DNA from: Azonexus hydrophilus
GTDB lineage: Bacteria; Pseudomonadota; Gammaproteobacteria; Burkholderiales; Rhodocyclaceae
Length of the DNA stretch: 64,000 bases
NCBI RefSeq assembly: GCF_001956855.1
Contig: NZ_MTHD01000001.1
Coordinates: 744,001-808,000, forward strand
Reading direction: 5' to 3'
Shown here piece after piece: positions 38,956 through 47,386 of this stretch. How positions within the stretch are numbered: position 1 is the stretch's first letter; every line of letters starts with the position of its first letter. The position numbers and the translations under genes were made by a program. The notes under the pieces were generated by a model. It did no database searches, was not told the origin of the DNA, and worked only from the letters and a program-made list of their open reading frames with translations.

Positions 38956-40005
38956 ATGAATCCATCCATTGAGCAATTGCAGCGCCTTGAACCCATACGC
39001 GGCCTTTCGCCGCGTCGGCTGGAGGAGCTGGCCGCGCTCAGCAACTGCCGGACATTCCCGCTTGGCAGCGACCCGCTGGCCAGCATGCAGCGGGGGGAGC
39101 AGTTCGTCTACCTGCTCGCCGGCGAACTGCGGCTGTCCCTGCCCGACGGCAGCAAGCAGGTACTGGTTGGTGGCTGCGATGCAGCGCACTGGCCGATCGG
39201 TTACAAGTCCGCGCCGCCGCTTGCCGGCAAGGCCATCACCGAAGTGCTGATGCTGGGGCTGGATTTTGACCTGCTCGACATCATGATGACCTGGGACGAG
39301 CTGGCGGCTGTCGCCGATACCTCCGTCCAGTCATCGGAGGCTCCGCCGTGGAGCATGATGAGCGGGGCATTCAGTGCCACGGCGCTGACTTCCACGGCCT
39401 TTTCCCGGCTGCCGCCGGCGCATATCCACGAATTGTTCCAGCGCTTTCAGCGTATTCCAGTGCGCAGTGGCGACTGTGTCGTTCGTGAAGGTGATCCCGG
39501 GGATTTCTACTACCTCATTGAAAGTGGACGCTGCGTAATCAGCAAACAGGTCGGTGGTGTGCGCATGGATGTCGCCGAGCTCAAACCAGGCAACGCCTTT
39601 GGTGAGGAGGCGCTGGTTTCCGATTCGGCGCGTGGTGCGACGGTCACGATGAAAACCGACGGTGCGCTGTTGCGCCTGGCCAAGCCGGATTTCATCGAGT
39701 TGCTGCAGGCGCCGTTGCTCCGGCCCATCCAGCGGGCTGCGGCGGATGCACGCGTGGCCGCCGGCCGGGCGCGCTGGCTGGATGTCCGCTATCCCGCAGA
39801 ATTTGTCGAGGATGGCCTGCCCGGTGCCCTGAATGTGCCCTTGAACGAAATTCGTGCTGCTTTTCCGCTGATTGATCGCAGTCTGGAATACATCGTCTAT
39901 TGTCAGAGTGGCCGGCGCAGCTCGGCCGCTGCCTTCCTGCTGGCCCAGAACGGGATCGATGCACAGTGGCTGCAGGGCGGGCTTGGCCGGGGAGACAGCG
40001 CGTGA
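38956..40005 (+). CDS. Cyclic-nucleotide-binding / rhodanese fusion protein
   Basis: A 349-residue soluble protein of three modules. Residues about 10-110 look like a degenerate cNMP-binding fold. Residues about 145-255 are a better cNMP-binding domain: GDCVVREGDPGDFYYLIESG, then the phosphate-binding cassette GNAFGEEALVSDSARGATV with the key Glu and Arg. Residues about 262-345 are a rhodanese domain with active-site loop CQSGRRSSA (Cys present). There is no DNA-binding domain, so it is not a CRP-type regulator. It probably senses cAMP made by the neighbouring cyclase. The output through rhodanese sulfur transfer is unexplained. A TTG six bases upstream is an alternative start. Confidence 0.85.
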   Translation: MNPSIEQLQRLEPIRGLSPRRLEELAALSNCRTFPLGSDPLASMQRGEQFVYLLAGELRLSLPDGSKQVLVGGCDAAHWPIGYKSAPPLAGKAITEVLMLGLDFDLLDIMMTWDELAAVADTSVQSSEAPPWSMMSGAFSATALTSTAFSRLPPAHIHELFQRFQRIPVRSGDCVVREGDPGDFYYLIESGRCVISKQVGGVRMDVAELKPGNAFGEEALVSDSARGATVTMKTDGALLRLAKPDFIELLQAPLLRPIQRAAADARVAAGRARWLDVRYPAEFVEDGLPGALNVPLNEIRAAFPLIDRSLEYIVYCQSGRRSSAAAFLLAQNGIDAQWLQGGLGRGDSA

Positions 40006-42329
40006 GCAATGTCGCCAGCCGCCTGGTATTTCTGAAAAACCTGCAGAAACTGACCAACCGGATTCATGCAACCAGCAATATCGACGAAATCATGTTGTCG
40101 CTGTCGCAGGAAATCTGCAATCTGTTCGCTGCCGATCGCCTGACCCTGTACGTCGTTGCCGAAGATGGACAGCACATCGTCTCGAAGGTGAAGACCGGGC
40201 TCAACTCGTTTCGCGACATCCGCTTGCCGATCTCCGCGCAGAGCATTGCCGGCCACGTTGCCGTCCATCGCCAGACCCTGAATATCGCCGATGTCTACGA
40301 TGAAGCGGCATTGCGTGGTTGTGGTTCGGAAATTCACTTCCTGAACGAGGTCGACCGCAGGACAGGCTACCGCTCCAAACAGATGCTGGTGGTGCCCATC
40401 GTTACCGAAGCCGGTGAATTGCTTGGCGTGCTGCAACTGATCAACCACAAGGGGGACCAGCCTTTTTCGGCTACTGCCGAGGAGGGCGCGGAAGAACTGG
40501 CGCAGACGCTGGCCGTGGCTTTCCAGCAGCGGCGCAATCCGCCTTTCGTCGCCCTGACCCGCTACGATCATCTGGTCGGTGACGGCATCCTGGCCGCGCC
40601 CGAACTCGACCTGGCAAGACAATCCGCAAGGCGCAAGGGCGTGACGCTGGAGGAGGTGCTGGTCAAGGATTTCAAGCTGACACCGGCAATGATCGGGCAG
40701 TCGCTGGCGCGGTTTTTCGGTGTGCCCTACGAGCCCTTCCGGCCGGACCGCATCAAGCCGATCGACCTGCTGCGCAACATCAAGCGCGAATACGTCGATG
40801 AAAGCCACTGGCTGCCGCTGGAAGATACCCCCGAGGGCGTGCTGGTGATGACGCCCGATCCCGAGAAACTGCGGACATCGCGTGTTGTCGAGAACATCTT
40901 TCCCAAACGCACCGTGCTGTACCGGGTGACCACGCAGCGCGAGTTCGCTGCTACGGTCGACCACTATTTCGGCAGCTTTTCCGGGGGCGGCTCGGTCGAT
41001 GAGCTGCTGTCCGGCATGGACGAACCGGAGGCGGCGACGGAGAGCAGCGACGATGTTTCCGCAGCGGCCGACAACGAGCTGGTCCGTCTGGTGAACAAGA
41101 TCATCGTCGATGCCTTTCAGCAGGGCGCCTCGGATATCCACATCGAACCCCGGCCAGGCAAGGAAAAGACCGTCGTCCGCTTCCGCAAGGACGGCACGCT
41201 GGTCAATTACATCGAGGTCCCCGCCGCCTACCGGGCGCCGCTGATCACGCGCCTGAAGATCATGTGCGATCTCGATATCTCCGAGAAGCGCCGGCCGCAG
41301 GATGGCAAGATCAAGTTCAAGAAATACGGCCCGCTGGATATCGAACTACGGGTGGCGACGATCCCGACAGCCGGCGGGGTCGAAGACGTGGTGATGCGCA
41401 TCCTGGCTGCCGGCGAACCCATCCGGCTCGACCAGCTCGGCCTGTCGCCGCGCAACCACGAGAACCTGCTCAAGTGCATCGAGAAGCCTTACGGACTGTT
41501 TTTCGTCTGCGGCCCGACCGGTTCCGGCAAGACGACGACGCTGCATTCCGTGCTCGGCCACCTGAACACGCCGGACACCAAGATATGGACAGCCGAGGAC
41601 CCGGTTGAAATCACCCAGAAGGGCCTGCGCCAGGTGCAGGTCAACAAGAAGGCCGGGCTTGATTTCGCGACGGTGATGAAGGCCTTTCTGCGCGCCGATC
41701 CGGACATCATCATGGTCGGTGAAATGCGCGATCCGGAAACCACCGGCATCGGCATCGAGGCCTCGCTGACCGGCCACCTCGTTTTCGCCACGCTGCACAC
41801 CAATTCGGCGCCGGAATCGGTGATCCGCCTGCTCGACATGGGCATGGACCCGTTCAATTTCGCCGACGCCCTGCTCGGCATCCTCGCCCAGCGCCTGGGC
41901 AAGCGACTGTGCAAGGAATGCCGGGAAGCCTACACGCCGGACGCCGGTGAAATCGAGCATCTGCTCGACGAATACTGTGACGAATTACGCCACACCGCAC
42001 ACTGGCAGCGCGACCCGGTCGCCGCCCGCGAAGCCATCCGCAACGAGTGGCTGAGTCGTCATGCGTCGCCGGACGGCCGGTTCACGCTGCATCGCGCCAG
42101 AGGGTGCCCGGCCTGCAACGACAGCGGCTACAAGGGACGGGTTGGCCTGCATGAACTGCTGGTCGGCAGCGACCCGGTGAAGCGGCTGATCCAGGAGAAA
42201 GCCAGGGTTGCGGAAATTCTCGCCTGCGCGCTAAATGAAGGCATGCGCACGCTGAAAATGGACGGCATCGAGAAGGTCCTGCAGGGCATCACGGATCTGA
42301 AGCAGGTCCGCTCGGTCTGCATCAAATAG
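40002..42329 (+). CDS. GAF-domain GspE/PilB-type assembly ATPase
   Basis: A 775-residue fusion. An N-terminal GAF domain (about 15-170, e.g. HIVSKVKTGLNSFRDIRLPI and MLVVPIVTEAGELLGVLQLI) precedes an MshEN-like domain (about 190-320) and a full type II/IV secretion ATPase (about 365-770). Walker A is GPTGSGKTTTLHS, Walker B RADPDIIMVGEMRDPE and the His box TGHLVFATLHTN; cysteine pairs CKEC and CPAC form the zinc motif of assembly ATPases. The GTG start overlaps the rhodanese gene stop. GAF domains are not part of standard PilB, GspE or MshE. The gene lies in a cAMP/c-di-GMP/phosphorylation cluster and close to a pilin gene, so it looks like a signal-gated pilus motor. Whether it drives that pilin is inference. 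Confidence 0.88.
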   Translation: MSNVASRLVFLKNLQKLTNRIHATSNIDEIMLSLSQEICNLFAADRLTLYVVAEDGQHIVSKVKTGLNSFRDIRLPISAQSIAGHVAVHRQTLNIADVYDEAALRGCGSEIHFLNEVDRRTGYRSKQMLVVPIVTEAGELLGVLQLINHKGDQPFSATAEEGAEELAQTLAVAFQQRRNPPFVALTRYDHLVGDGILAAPELDLARQSARRKGVTLEEVLVKDFKLTPAMIGQSLARFFGVPYEPFRPDRIKPIDLLRNIKREYVDESHWLPLEDTPEGVLVMTPDPEKLRTSRVVENIFPKRTVLYRVTTQREFAATVDHYFGSFSGGGSVDELLSGMDEPEAATESSDDVSAAADNELVRLVNKIIVDAFQQGASDIHIEPRPGKEKTVVRFRKDGTLVNYIEVPAAYRAPLITRLKIMCDLDISEKRRPQDGKIKFKKYGPLDIELRVATIPTAGGVEDVVMRILAAGEPIRLDQLGLSPRNHENLLKCIEKPYGLFFVCGPTGSGKTTTLHSVLGHLNTPDTKIWTAEDPVEITQKGLRQVQVNKKAGLDFATVMKAFLRADPDIIMVGEMRDPETTGIGIEASLTGHLVFATLHTNSAPESVIRLLDMGMDPFNFADALLGILAQRLGKRLCKECREAYTPDAGEIEHLLDEYCDELRHTAHWQRDPVAAREAIRNEWLSRHASPDGRFTLHRARGCPACNDSGYKGRVGLHELLVGSDPVKRLIQEKARVAEILACALNEGMRTLKMDGIEKVLQGITDLKQVRSVCIK

Positions 42330-42337
42330 GAGAGAAC

Positions 42338-43924
42338 ATGGACACATTGAGCGATCTGTTCCGTCGCCTGGAACAACTCAACGACATCGGTGCCTCGCTC
42401 TCCGTCGAGCGCAATATCGATCACCTGCTGGAGAAGATACTGCTGGCCGCCAAGGGCATCACCCTGGCTGACGGCGGAACGCTTTACCAGCTCTCCGATG
42501 ATGGTCAGCGACTGCATTTCAAAATTGTCCGCACCGACTCCCTGAACATCGCATTCGGCGGTTCGTCCGGTCAGCCCATTTCGGGCAGCTTCCCCGATCT
42601 GCCGCTGTACAAGCCGGATGGTTCGGCGAACGAAAGCATGATTGCCGCCTACGCAGCGATCACCGGCAAGACCGTCAATATTGCCGATGCCTACACCGCC
42701 GAAGGCTTCGACTTTTCCGGCACGCGCCGCTTCGACGAACGTACGGGCTACCGTTCGCAGTCTTTCCTGACGGTGCCGATGAAGAATCACGAAGGCGAGA
42801 TCATCGGTGTACTGCAGCTGATCAATGCCATCGATCCGGTTAGCGGCAATGTCACCGAATTCTCGCCGGCCGACCAGCGTCTGGCCGAATCGCTGGCTTC
42901 GCAGGCCGCCATCGCCCTGACCAACCGGCAACTGATCGAGCAACTGGAAACGCTGTTCGAATCATTCATCCAGGTCATCAATCTGGCGATTGACGAAAAA
43001 TCACCGCATACCGGTGGTCACTGCCAGCGCGTCCCGGCACTGACAATGATGCTGGCCGATGCCGTCGATGCCGTTGAAAAAGGACCGCTGGCCGGGTTCA
43101 AGCTCAGCGACAAGGACCGCTACGAACTGCGCATCGCCGCGCTGATGCACGACTGCGGCAAGGTTACGACGCCGGTGCACGTGGTGGAAAAAGCCACCAA
43201 GCTGCAAACCATCTTCGACCGCATCCAGTTGATCGACACGCGATTCGAAGTCCTGCGGCGCGACGCGGAAATCCGCAAATGGCAGGAAATCGCCGCCGGT
43301 GTTCCCGCCGCCGAAGCCGAACAGCGGTGCACCGAATATTGCGGTCAACTCGATGTCGACCGCGAATTCCTGCGCAAGGCCAACATCGGCGGCGAACGCA
43401 TGCGCGACGAGGACGTCGACCGCGTCCGTCAGATCGCCGCCGCCTACCGCTGGCGCAACCCGGCCGGCGACGACGTGCCCTGCCTCGACGACGACGAGAT
43501 CCTCAATCTGACCATCCGTGCCGGCACGCTGACTGCCGCCGAGCGCGAGATCATCAACCACCACATCGTCGCCACCATCCGCATGCTCGAACAGCTACCG
43601 TGGCCGAAACACCTGAAGAACGTCCCGGAATACGCCGGCGGCCACCACGAGCGCATGGACGGCAAGGGCTATCCGAAAGGCCTGAAGCGCGAGGAAATGA
43701 GCTGGCAGGCCCGGATGATGGGCATCGCCGACATCTTCGAAGCCCTGACGGCGAAGGATCGCCCGTACAAGGAAGCGATGAAACTGTCGCAGGCGCTGTC
43801 CATCATGGAAAACTTCCGCCAGAACGGCCACATCGACCCGGACCTGTTTGAAGTCTTCCTCCAGCAAGGCGTGCATCGCCGCTATGGTGAGGCGTTTCTC
43901 GGCGAAGGGCAGGTGGATTGCTGA
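42338..43924 (+). CDS. GAF-domain HD-GYP phosphodiesterase (c-di-GMP)
   Basis: A 528-residue soluble protein. A GAF domain (about 10-190; FLTVPMKNHEGEIIGVLQLINA) is followed by an HD-GYP domain (about 210-510). The metal-binding residues are in SPHTGGHCQRVP, LMHDCGKVTTP and HHIVATIRMLEQL, and the signature HHERMDGKGYPKGL is complete, so c-di-GMP hydrolysis to pGpG/GMP is expected. A helical insert of about 100 residues lies between the HD and GYP parts. It follows the GAF-ATPase by 8 bases; the two GAF domains may read the same ligand. It is the last gene of the cluster before the pilin promoter. Confidence 0.9.
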   Translation: MDTLSDLFRRLEQLNDIGASLSVERNIDHLLEKILLAAKGITLADGGTLYQLSDDGQRLHFKIVRTDSLNIAFGGSSGQPISGSFPDLPLYKPDGSANESMIAAYAAITGKTVNIADAYTAEGFDFSGTRRFDERTGYRSQSFLTVPMKNHEGEIIGVLQLINAIDPVSGNVTEFSPADQRLAESLASQAAIALTNRQLIEQLETLFESFIQVINLAIDEKSPHTGGHCQRVPALTMMLADAVDAVEKGPLAGFKLSDKDRYELRIAALMHDCGKVTTPVHVVEKATKLQTIFDRIQLIDTRFEVLRRDAEIRKWQEIAAGVPAAEAEQRCTEYCGQLDVDREFLRKANIGGERMRDEDVDRVRQIAAAYRWRNPAGDDVPCLDDDEILNLTIRAGTLTAAEREIINHHIVATIRMLEQLPWPKHLKNVPEYAGGHHERMDGKGYPKGLKREEMSWQARMMGIADIFEALTAKDRPYKEAMKLSQALSIMENFRQNGHIDPDLFEVFLQQGVHRRYGEAFLGEGQVDC

Positions 43925-44060
43925 GTATTGTCTGACTGCCGAAATTGGCGAGTGTCGACTGCCGAGAATTGTCAGTTGTTCGGCGTTGCAGGTCTGTTGA
44001 AACGTTCGGCTTGTTTATTAGGTCGTTGAATTTAATGGGGTTGTAGAAGGGCGCTTTGGG

Positions 44061-44077
44061 CTGGCACGGAATCTGTA
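44061..44077 (+). promoter_or_regulatory. Sigma54-like (-24/-12) promoter before pilA
   Basis: CTGGCACGGAATCTGTA matches the -24 block TGGCACG perfectly with correct spacing to a -12 block, but the -12 reads CTGT instead of TTGC. It lies about 50 bases before the pilin start, as in the RpoN-dependent pilA promoters of other proteobacteria. The gap 43925-44060 otherwise holds only a partial direct repeat of GACTGCCGA (43934-43966); no terminator is seen after the HD-GYP gene. Confidence 0.5.
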
Positions 44078-44125
44078 TGGTAATGATCAGCGGTTTTTCC
44101 CGCCTTTCCCAAAAAGGAGATTCAA

Positions 44126-44473
44126 ATGCAAAAAGCTCAACAAGGTTTCACCCTGATCGAACTGATGATCGTTGTTGCGATTATCGGTATTCTGGCTGCT
44201 GTCGCGTTGCCGCAATATCAGAGCTACACAAAGAAGGCTGCTGAGAATGCTTGTTTGGGTGAGGCTGCGGCCTATACCAAAGCTACTGCAGCACTCCTGC
44301 AGGATATTCCTCCAGGTCCCACCGCTATTCCCACCGCTTCTTCGTGTGCGAGTTTCAGCTTGGCGGCAGCTCCGACCGCAGTAGCAACTTTTACCGCGGC
44401 TGCAAAGAGCCCTGGTACGAAGGGTGTGACTTGCGACCTGGGTACGGGTGCTTGCTCATTGACCGGTAGCTGA
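44126..44473 (+). CDS. pilA: Type IV pilin (PilA-like major pilin)
   Basis: A 115-residue type IVa prepilin. A 7-residue leader MQKAQQG is cut before Phe ([21 protein letters not shown]), with the conserved Glu at mature position 5. The hydrophobic helix is followed by a short globular domain containing four cysteines, the last two in [15 protein letters not shown], a compact C-terminal disulfide loop. At about 108 mature residues it is short for a PilA. A strong AAGGAGA lies before the start, the promoter looks sigma54-like, and a terminator follows, so it is probably a single highly expressed unit. The C-terminal Ser recalls pilins glycosylated at that residue, but that is speculative. Confidence 0.92.
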   Translation: MQKAQQGFTLIELMIVVAIIGILAAVALPQYQSYTKKAAENACLGEAAAYTKATAALLQDIPPGPTAIPTASSCASFSLAAAPTAVATFTAAAKSPGTKGVTCDLGTGACSLTGS

Positions 44474-44532
44474 TAGCAGAGTATCAGTCGGGGAAGGCCT
44501 TGTGGTATAGCTCGTTGCCTTCCTCTCTCCTG

Positions 44533-44567
44533 AAACCCCGGCCTAATCCGCTGGGGTTTTGTTTTTT
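44533..44567 (+). terminator. Intrinsic terminator after pilA
   Basis: AAACCCC and GGGGTTT pair across an AT/GC loop, followed by a T-rich run GTTTTTT, about 60 bases after the pilin stop. Confidence 0.75.
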
Positions 44568-45102
44568 ATGGTTCGTAGAACTAAGCAAATTCAACCGGCG
44601 AGCTTCTACTCTTAAGCGCTTTCGCCAGATTCGAATTTTTCGGGAACAGTTGTCAGTACCTGCATGTCTTGCAGACAGAGGGCTTCCCTGAGTACGTTGG
44701 GTGCATGGTTATCAGGGCTGTGTCTGGACGCTGTGGTCGGTCTGTTAAAGGCCACAAGTGCCGTCAATTTTGCCAAATCCGAGCAGATTGATGTCGGCGC
44801 CAGCCACACGGAGTGTCAGCTTGTGTATTTCGCGGCATTTTGACAGCTGTTTTGCCTGCGCGTAACTTGTACTTTCACGAAAGGGTGACCATTTAAGGTA
44901 AACTCGGGATTTACTCATTTGGCATCAATTCATCACTCGCGATGATGTGGAATTACAGGTCGCGTAGCGCGAAACAGACGGTCTCATGAACATCCTTGGA
45001 TTGAATATTAAACTAGATTTTTTGCCAAAAATAAACTTGGCAAATGCCAGGGTTTGTTTAAATTTCTGGCATATCAAAGATTAGTCGGGCTAAATATTCA
45101 AA
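44568..45102 (+). promoter_or_regulatory. 535-base non-coding gap with a sigma70-like promoter
   Basis: No protein-like reading frame or RNA gene was recognised; short open frames on both strands have no start signals or recognisable product. TTGACA (44840-44845), 17 bases, then TAACTT (44863-44868) is a plausible sigma70 promoter for the downstream membrane-protein gene, leaving a leader of about 230 bases. From about 44900 the sequence becomes distinctly AT-rich, marking the edge of the atypical cassette. Confidence 0.4.
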
Positions 45103-47001
45103 ATGAAGTTTCTCATTCGCCGAGTTGGTACGCACGTTTTAACTGAAGCGAGATGGAGACCGAAAGAGCTGGGGCTGATTTTGTTCATGCTGGGTGCCTG
45201 GTTGGCTGCACGGCCCTATGACGGAATCTGGCACGATAGTATTCTTTATACCGCCCAGGCCCTGAAAGTACTCAATCCGTCAACGTTTTCCAGAGATCTT
45301 TTTTTCTTTTATGGATCACAAGACCAATATACTATCTTCCCCGTTTTGCACGCCTACGCGATTGACGCGTTTGGAATTTACCCGGCAGCAAAAATTCTGA
45401 CTGTTTTCGGGAAATTTCTGTGGTTTTTGTGCCTCGTTGTTTTCTATTTGTCATTCCTTTCTGGCGCTGCGTTTTGGACTGCTCTGGCCATCGCGACAAG
45501 CTACTCTCCATTTTTTGACGGGCACGAGGTTTTTTCCTACGGCGAACAGTTTCTGACCAGTCGCCTTTACGCTGAAGCTTTTGTGATGGGTAGCCTGGCT
45601 CTGTTTCTCAGGAATAGAATGCTGGCAGGCGCTATTGGAATTATTATCGCAGCTTTGTTGCATCCACTAATTGCGCTGATTGCTCCTGTTCTTGTGGGAA
45701 TAATGGTTTTATTTCGCTCGGAGCGGAAAGCGGGAATCCTGCTTTTGTTTTTTATTTTTGCGGGCTTGATCATGGTCTTGGCAGCTTGCGGAATCTCTCC
45801 CTTCGAGCAATTGCTAAAAACCCATGATAGCGCATGGCTTACTGTTGTTAAAAATCGAAATCCCTATGTTTTCATTGGCGAATGGAGCGTAGAAGGAATA
45901 TCACGTGTCGTAATGCTTGCGGTAGTGCTGTTGTTAACTTTCATGACCGTTGAACGTGGCAAAGGGGGGTTACTCGCACTTGCTGCTTTGGGTGCTCTAT
46001 CACTGTTGCTGTTTGCTACATGGCTGGGCAGCGACGTCCTCAATAATGTTTTACTGACACAACTACAACTGTGGCGCGGTCTGTGGTTGATTCAACTTGT
46101 TGCTTGGGCTGGGCTTGGACATGTGATTATTTCCATGGCCAAAGGAGGCGATAATCAGAAAATGTTGGTTATTCTTCTGGTTAGCGCCCTCCTGCTTGCG
46201 GGGGCGGGGTCTGGTCCCCTCGCAATATTGGCCCTTCTATTGTATTTATGGATTGAGCGATACCATCAAAACTGGAAAGCTTCTGTTATTGCCAAGACCA
46301 TCGTGCTGTTTGTTTTGGTGGTGTCGCTGTTAGTCAATATCCTGATGATGGAACTCTCTTTTCGCATATGGGATGGACCTTCTTGGCACATGCTGTTTTT
46401 CAATATGCTCAGCGTTGTTTTTATCGTAGGCGTTTTACTGATAAATTTCCGGAAAAAAATTGCAACGCTGATTTTCCCCGTTGGTGTTAGTGTTTTTTTT
46501 GTCGGTGCGGCATCCTTTATTGGAGAGAAGCCGAGTCACAATGCCACTGATCTTGCGGCAGTGGAAGAATTGCAGCGAGTTATCCCGCCGACGGCGACGG
46601 TATTCAAGCCGGGGGGGCTTGCATATAACTGGTTTTATTTGCAGCGTGCAAACTATGCCAGTGGCTTGCAGGCGGCGGGGGTGTTGTTTTCAAGGGAGAC
46701 CGCAATCGAGTCAAATCGGAGGCTTGATCTCCTGTGGTCTGCAGGGTTTCATGATGGGAATCCCTATTGGCCCGGAATGAAAGAGTGGTCAACCGTGCTC
46801 TCGCAACTACCTGATGAGTTGCCGGCCCGGGAGGTAATCGAACACTTGTGTCATGACGATAAACTTGATTACTTGATTTTGCCGAGATCGGGATTGCATG
46901 AGCAGGTTTCTATGTACACCGCAAGCTATGAAGATAAACATCTTCGCTTATATGATTGCGCTCTGTTTCGAACTGGTCTTGATCTGAAAAAATCGACTTG
47001 A
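45103..47001 (+). CDS. Polytopic membrane protein, possible GT-C-type glycosyltransferase
   Basis: A 632-residue protein with about eleven to thirteen hydrophobic segments and a soluble C-terminal part (about 475-632). After the first helix comes RPYDGIWHDSILYT, an acidic first loop like that where GT-C glycosyltransferases keep their catalytic Asp, but no family signature is certain. Codon use and AT-content differ sharply from neighbours, as for the two genes after it (spacing 6 and 1 bases). Next to GtrA-like and UDP-galactopyranose-mutase-like genes, and downstream of a pilin gene, a role in lipid-linked sugar transfer to pilin or surface glycan is plausible. I would not assign a function. 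Confidence 0.6.
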   Translation: MKFLIRRVGTHVLTEARWRPKELGLILFMLGAWLAARPYDGIWHDSILYTAQALKVLNPSTFSRDLFFFYGSQDQYTIFPVLHAYAIDAFGIYPAAKILTVFGKFLWFLCLVVFYLSFLSGAAFWTALAIATSYSPFFDGHEVFSYGEQFLTSRLYAEAFVMGSLALFLRNRMLAGAIGIIIAALLHPLIALIAPVLVGIMVLFRSERKAGILLLFFIFAGLIMVLAACGISPFEQLLKTHDSAWLTVVKNRNPYVFIGEWSVEGISRVVMLAVVLLLTFMTVERGKGGLLALAALGALSLLLFATWLGSDVLNNVLLTQLQLWRGLWLIQLVAWAGLGHVIISMAKGGDNQKMLVILLVSALLLAGAGSGPLAILALLLYLWIERYHQNWKASVIAKTIVLFVLVVSLLVNILMMELSFRIWDGPSWHMLFFNMLSVVFIVGVLLINFRKKIATLIFPVGVSVFFVGAASFIGEKPSHNATDLAAVEELQRVIPPTATVFKPGGLAYNWFYLQRANYASGLQAAGVLFSRETAIESNRRLDLLWSAGFHDGNPYWPGMKEWSTVLSQLPDELPAREVIEHLCHDDKLDYLILPRSGLHEQVSMYTASYEDKHLRLYDCALFRTGLDLKKST

Positions 47002-47007
47002 CTCTGT

Positions 47008-47385
47008 ATGCCAAAAGAATTTTTAAGGTATTTTGTCTCAAGTGGTTTGGCGTTTGTTGTTGACTATTTAACGCTCTATTCCGCGGTCCAGTTGCTGGGC
47101 TGGCATTATTTGGTTGGAGCGGCCATGGGTTTCTCTTTTGGGATTGTCTGCATATATTTTCTTAGCACTTGCTGGATTTTTGAGGCCCGGCGTTGCAGTG
47201 ATCCCCGCCGCGAATTCTTTATTTTTATCATGATCGGTTTGCTTGGGTTGTTGCTGAATGTTATTGTTATGTTTCTAGGTACGGATATTTTTGGCGTTCA
47301 CTACTTGTGGACGAAGCTATGGTCAGTTGCTGTTGTTTTTTTCTTCAATTTTGGCATGCGTAAGTATATTTTGTTTAGGAAGTAA
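47008..47385 (+). CDS. GtrA-like membrane protein
   Basis: A 125-residue protein with four transmembrane helices, starting [21 protein letters not shown] and ending [13 protein letters not shown], both typical of the GtrA family. GtrA-type proteins are thought to flip polyprenyl-phosphate-linked sugars. It is AT-rich, and usually such genes accompany a GT2 sugar-phosphate transferase, which is not seen here. It lies between the large membrane protein gene and the flavoprotein gene. Confidence 0.85.
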   Translation: MPKEFLRYFVSSGLAFVVDYLTLYSAVQLLGWHYLVGAAMGFSFGIVCIYFLSTCWIFEARRCSDPRREFFIFIMIGLLGLLLNVIVMFLGTDIFGVHYLWTKLWSVAVVFFFNFGMRKYILFRK

Positions 47386-47386
47386 A

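Noticed and set aside
44500..44809. Short frames after pilA on both strands
   Set aside because: One overlaps the pilA terminator; neither has a ribosome-binding site or protein-like composition.
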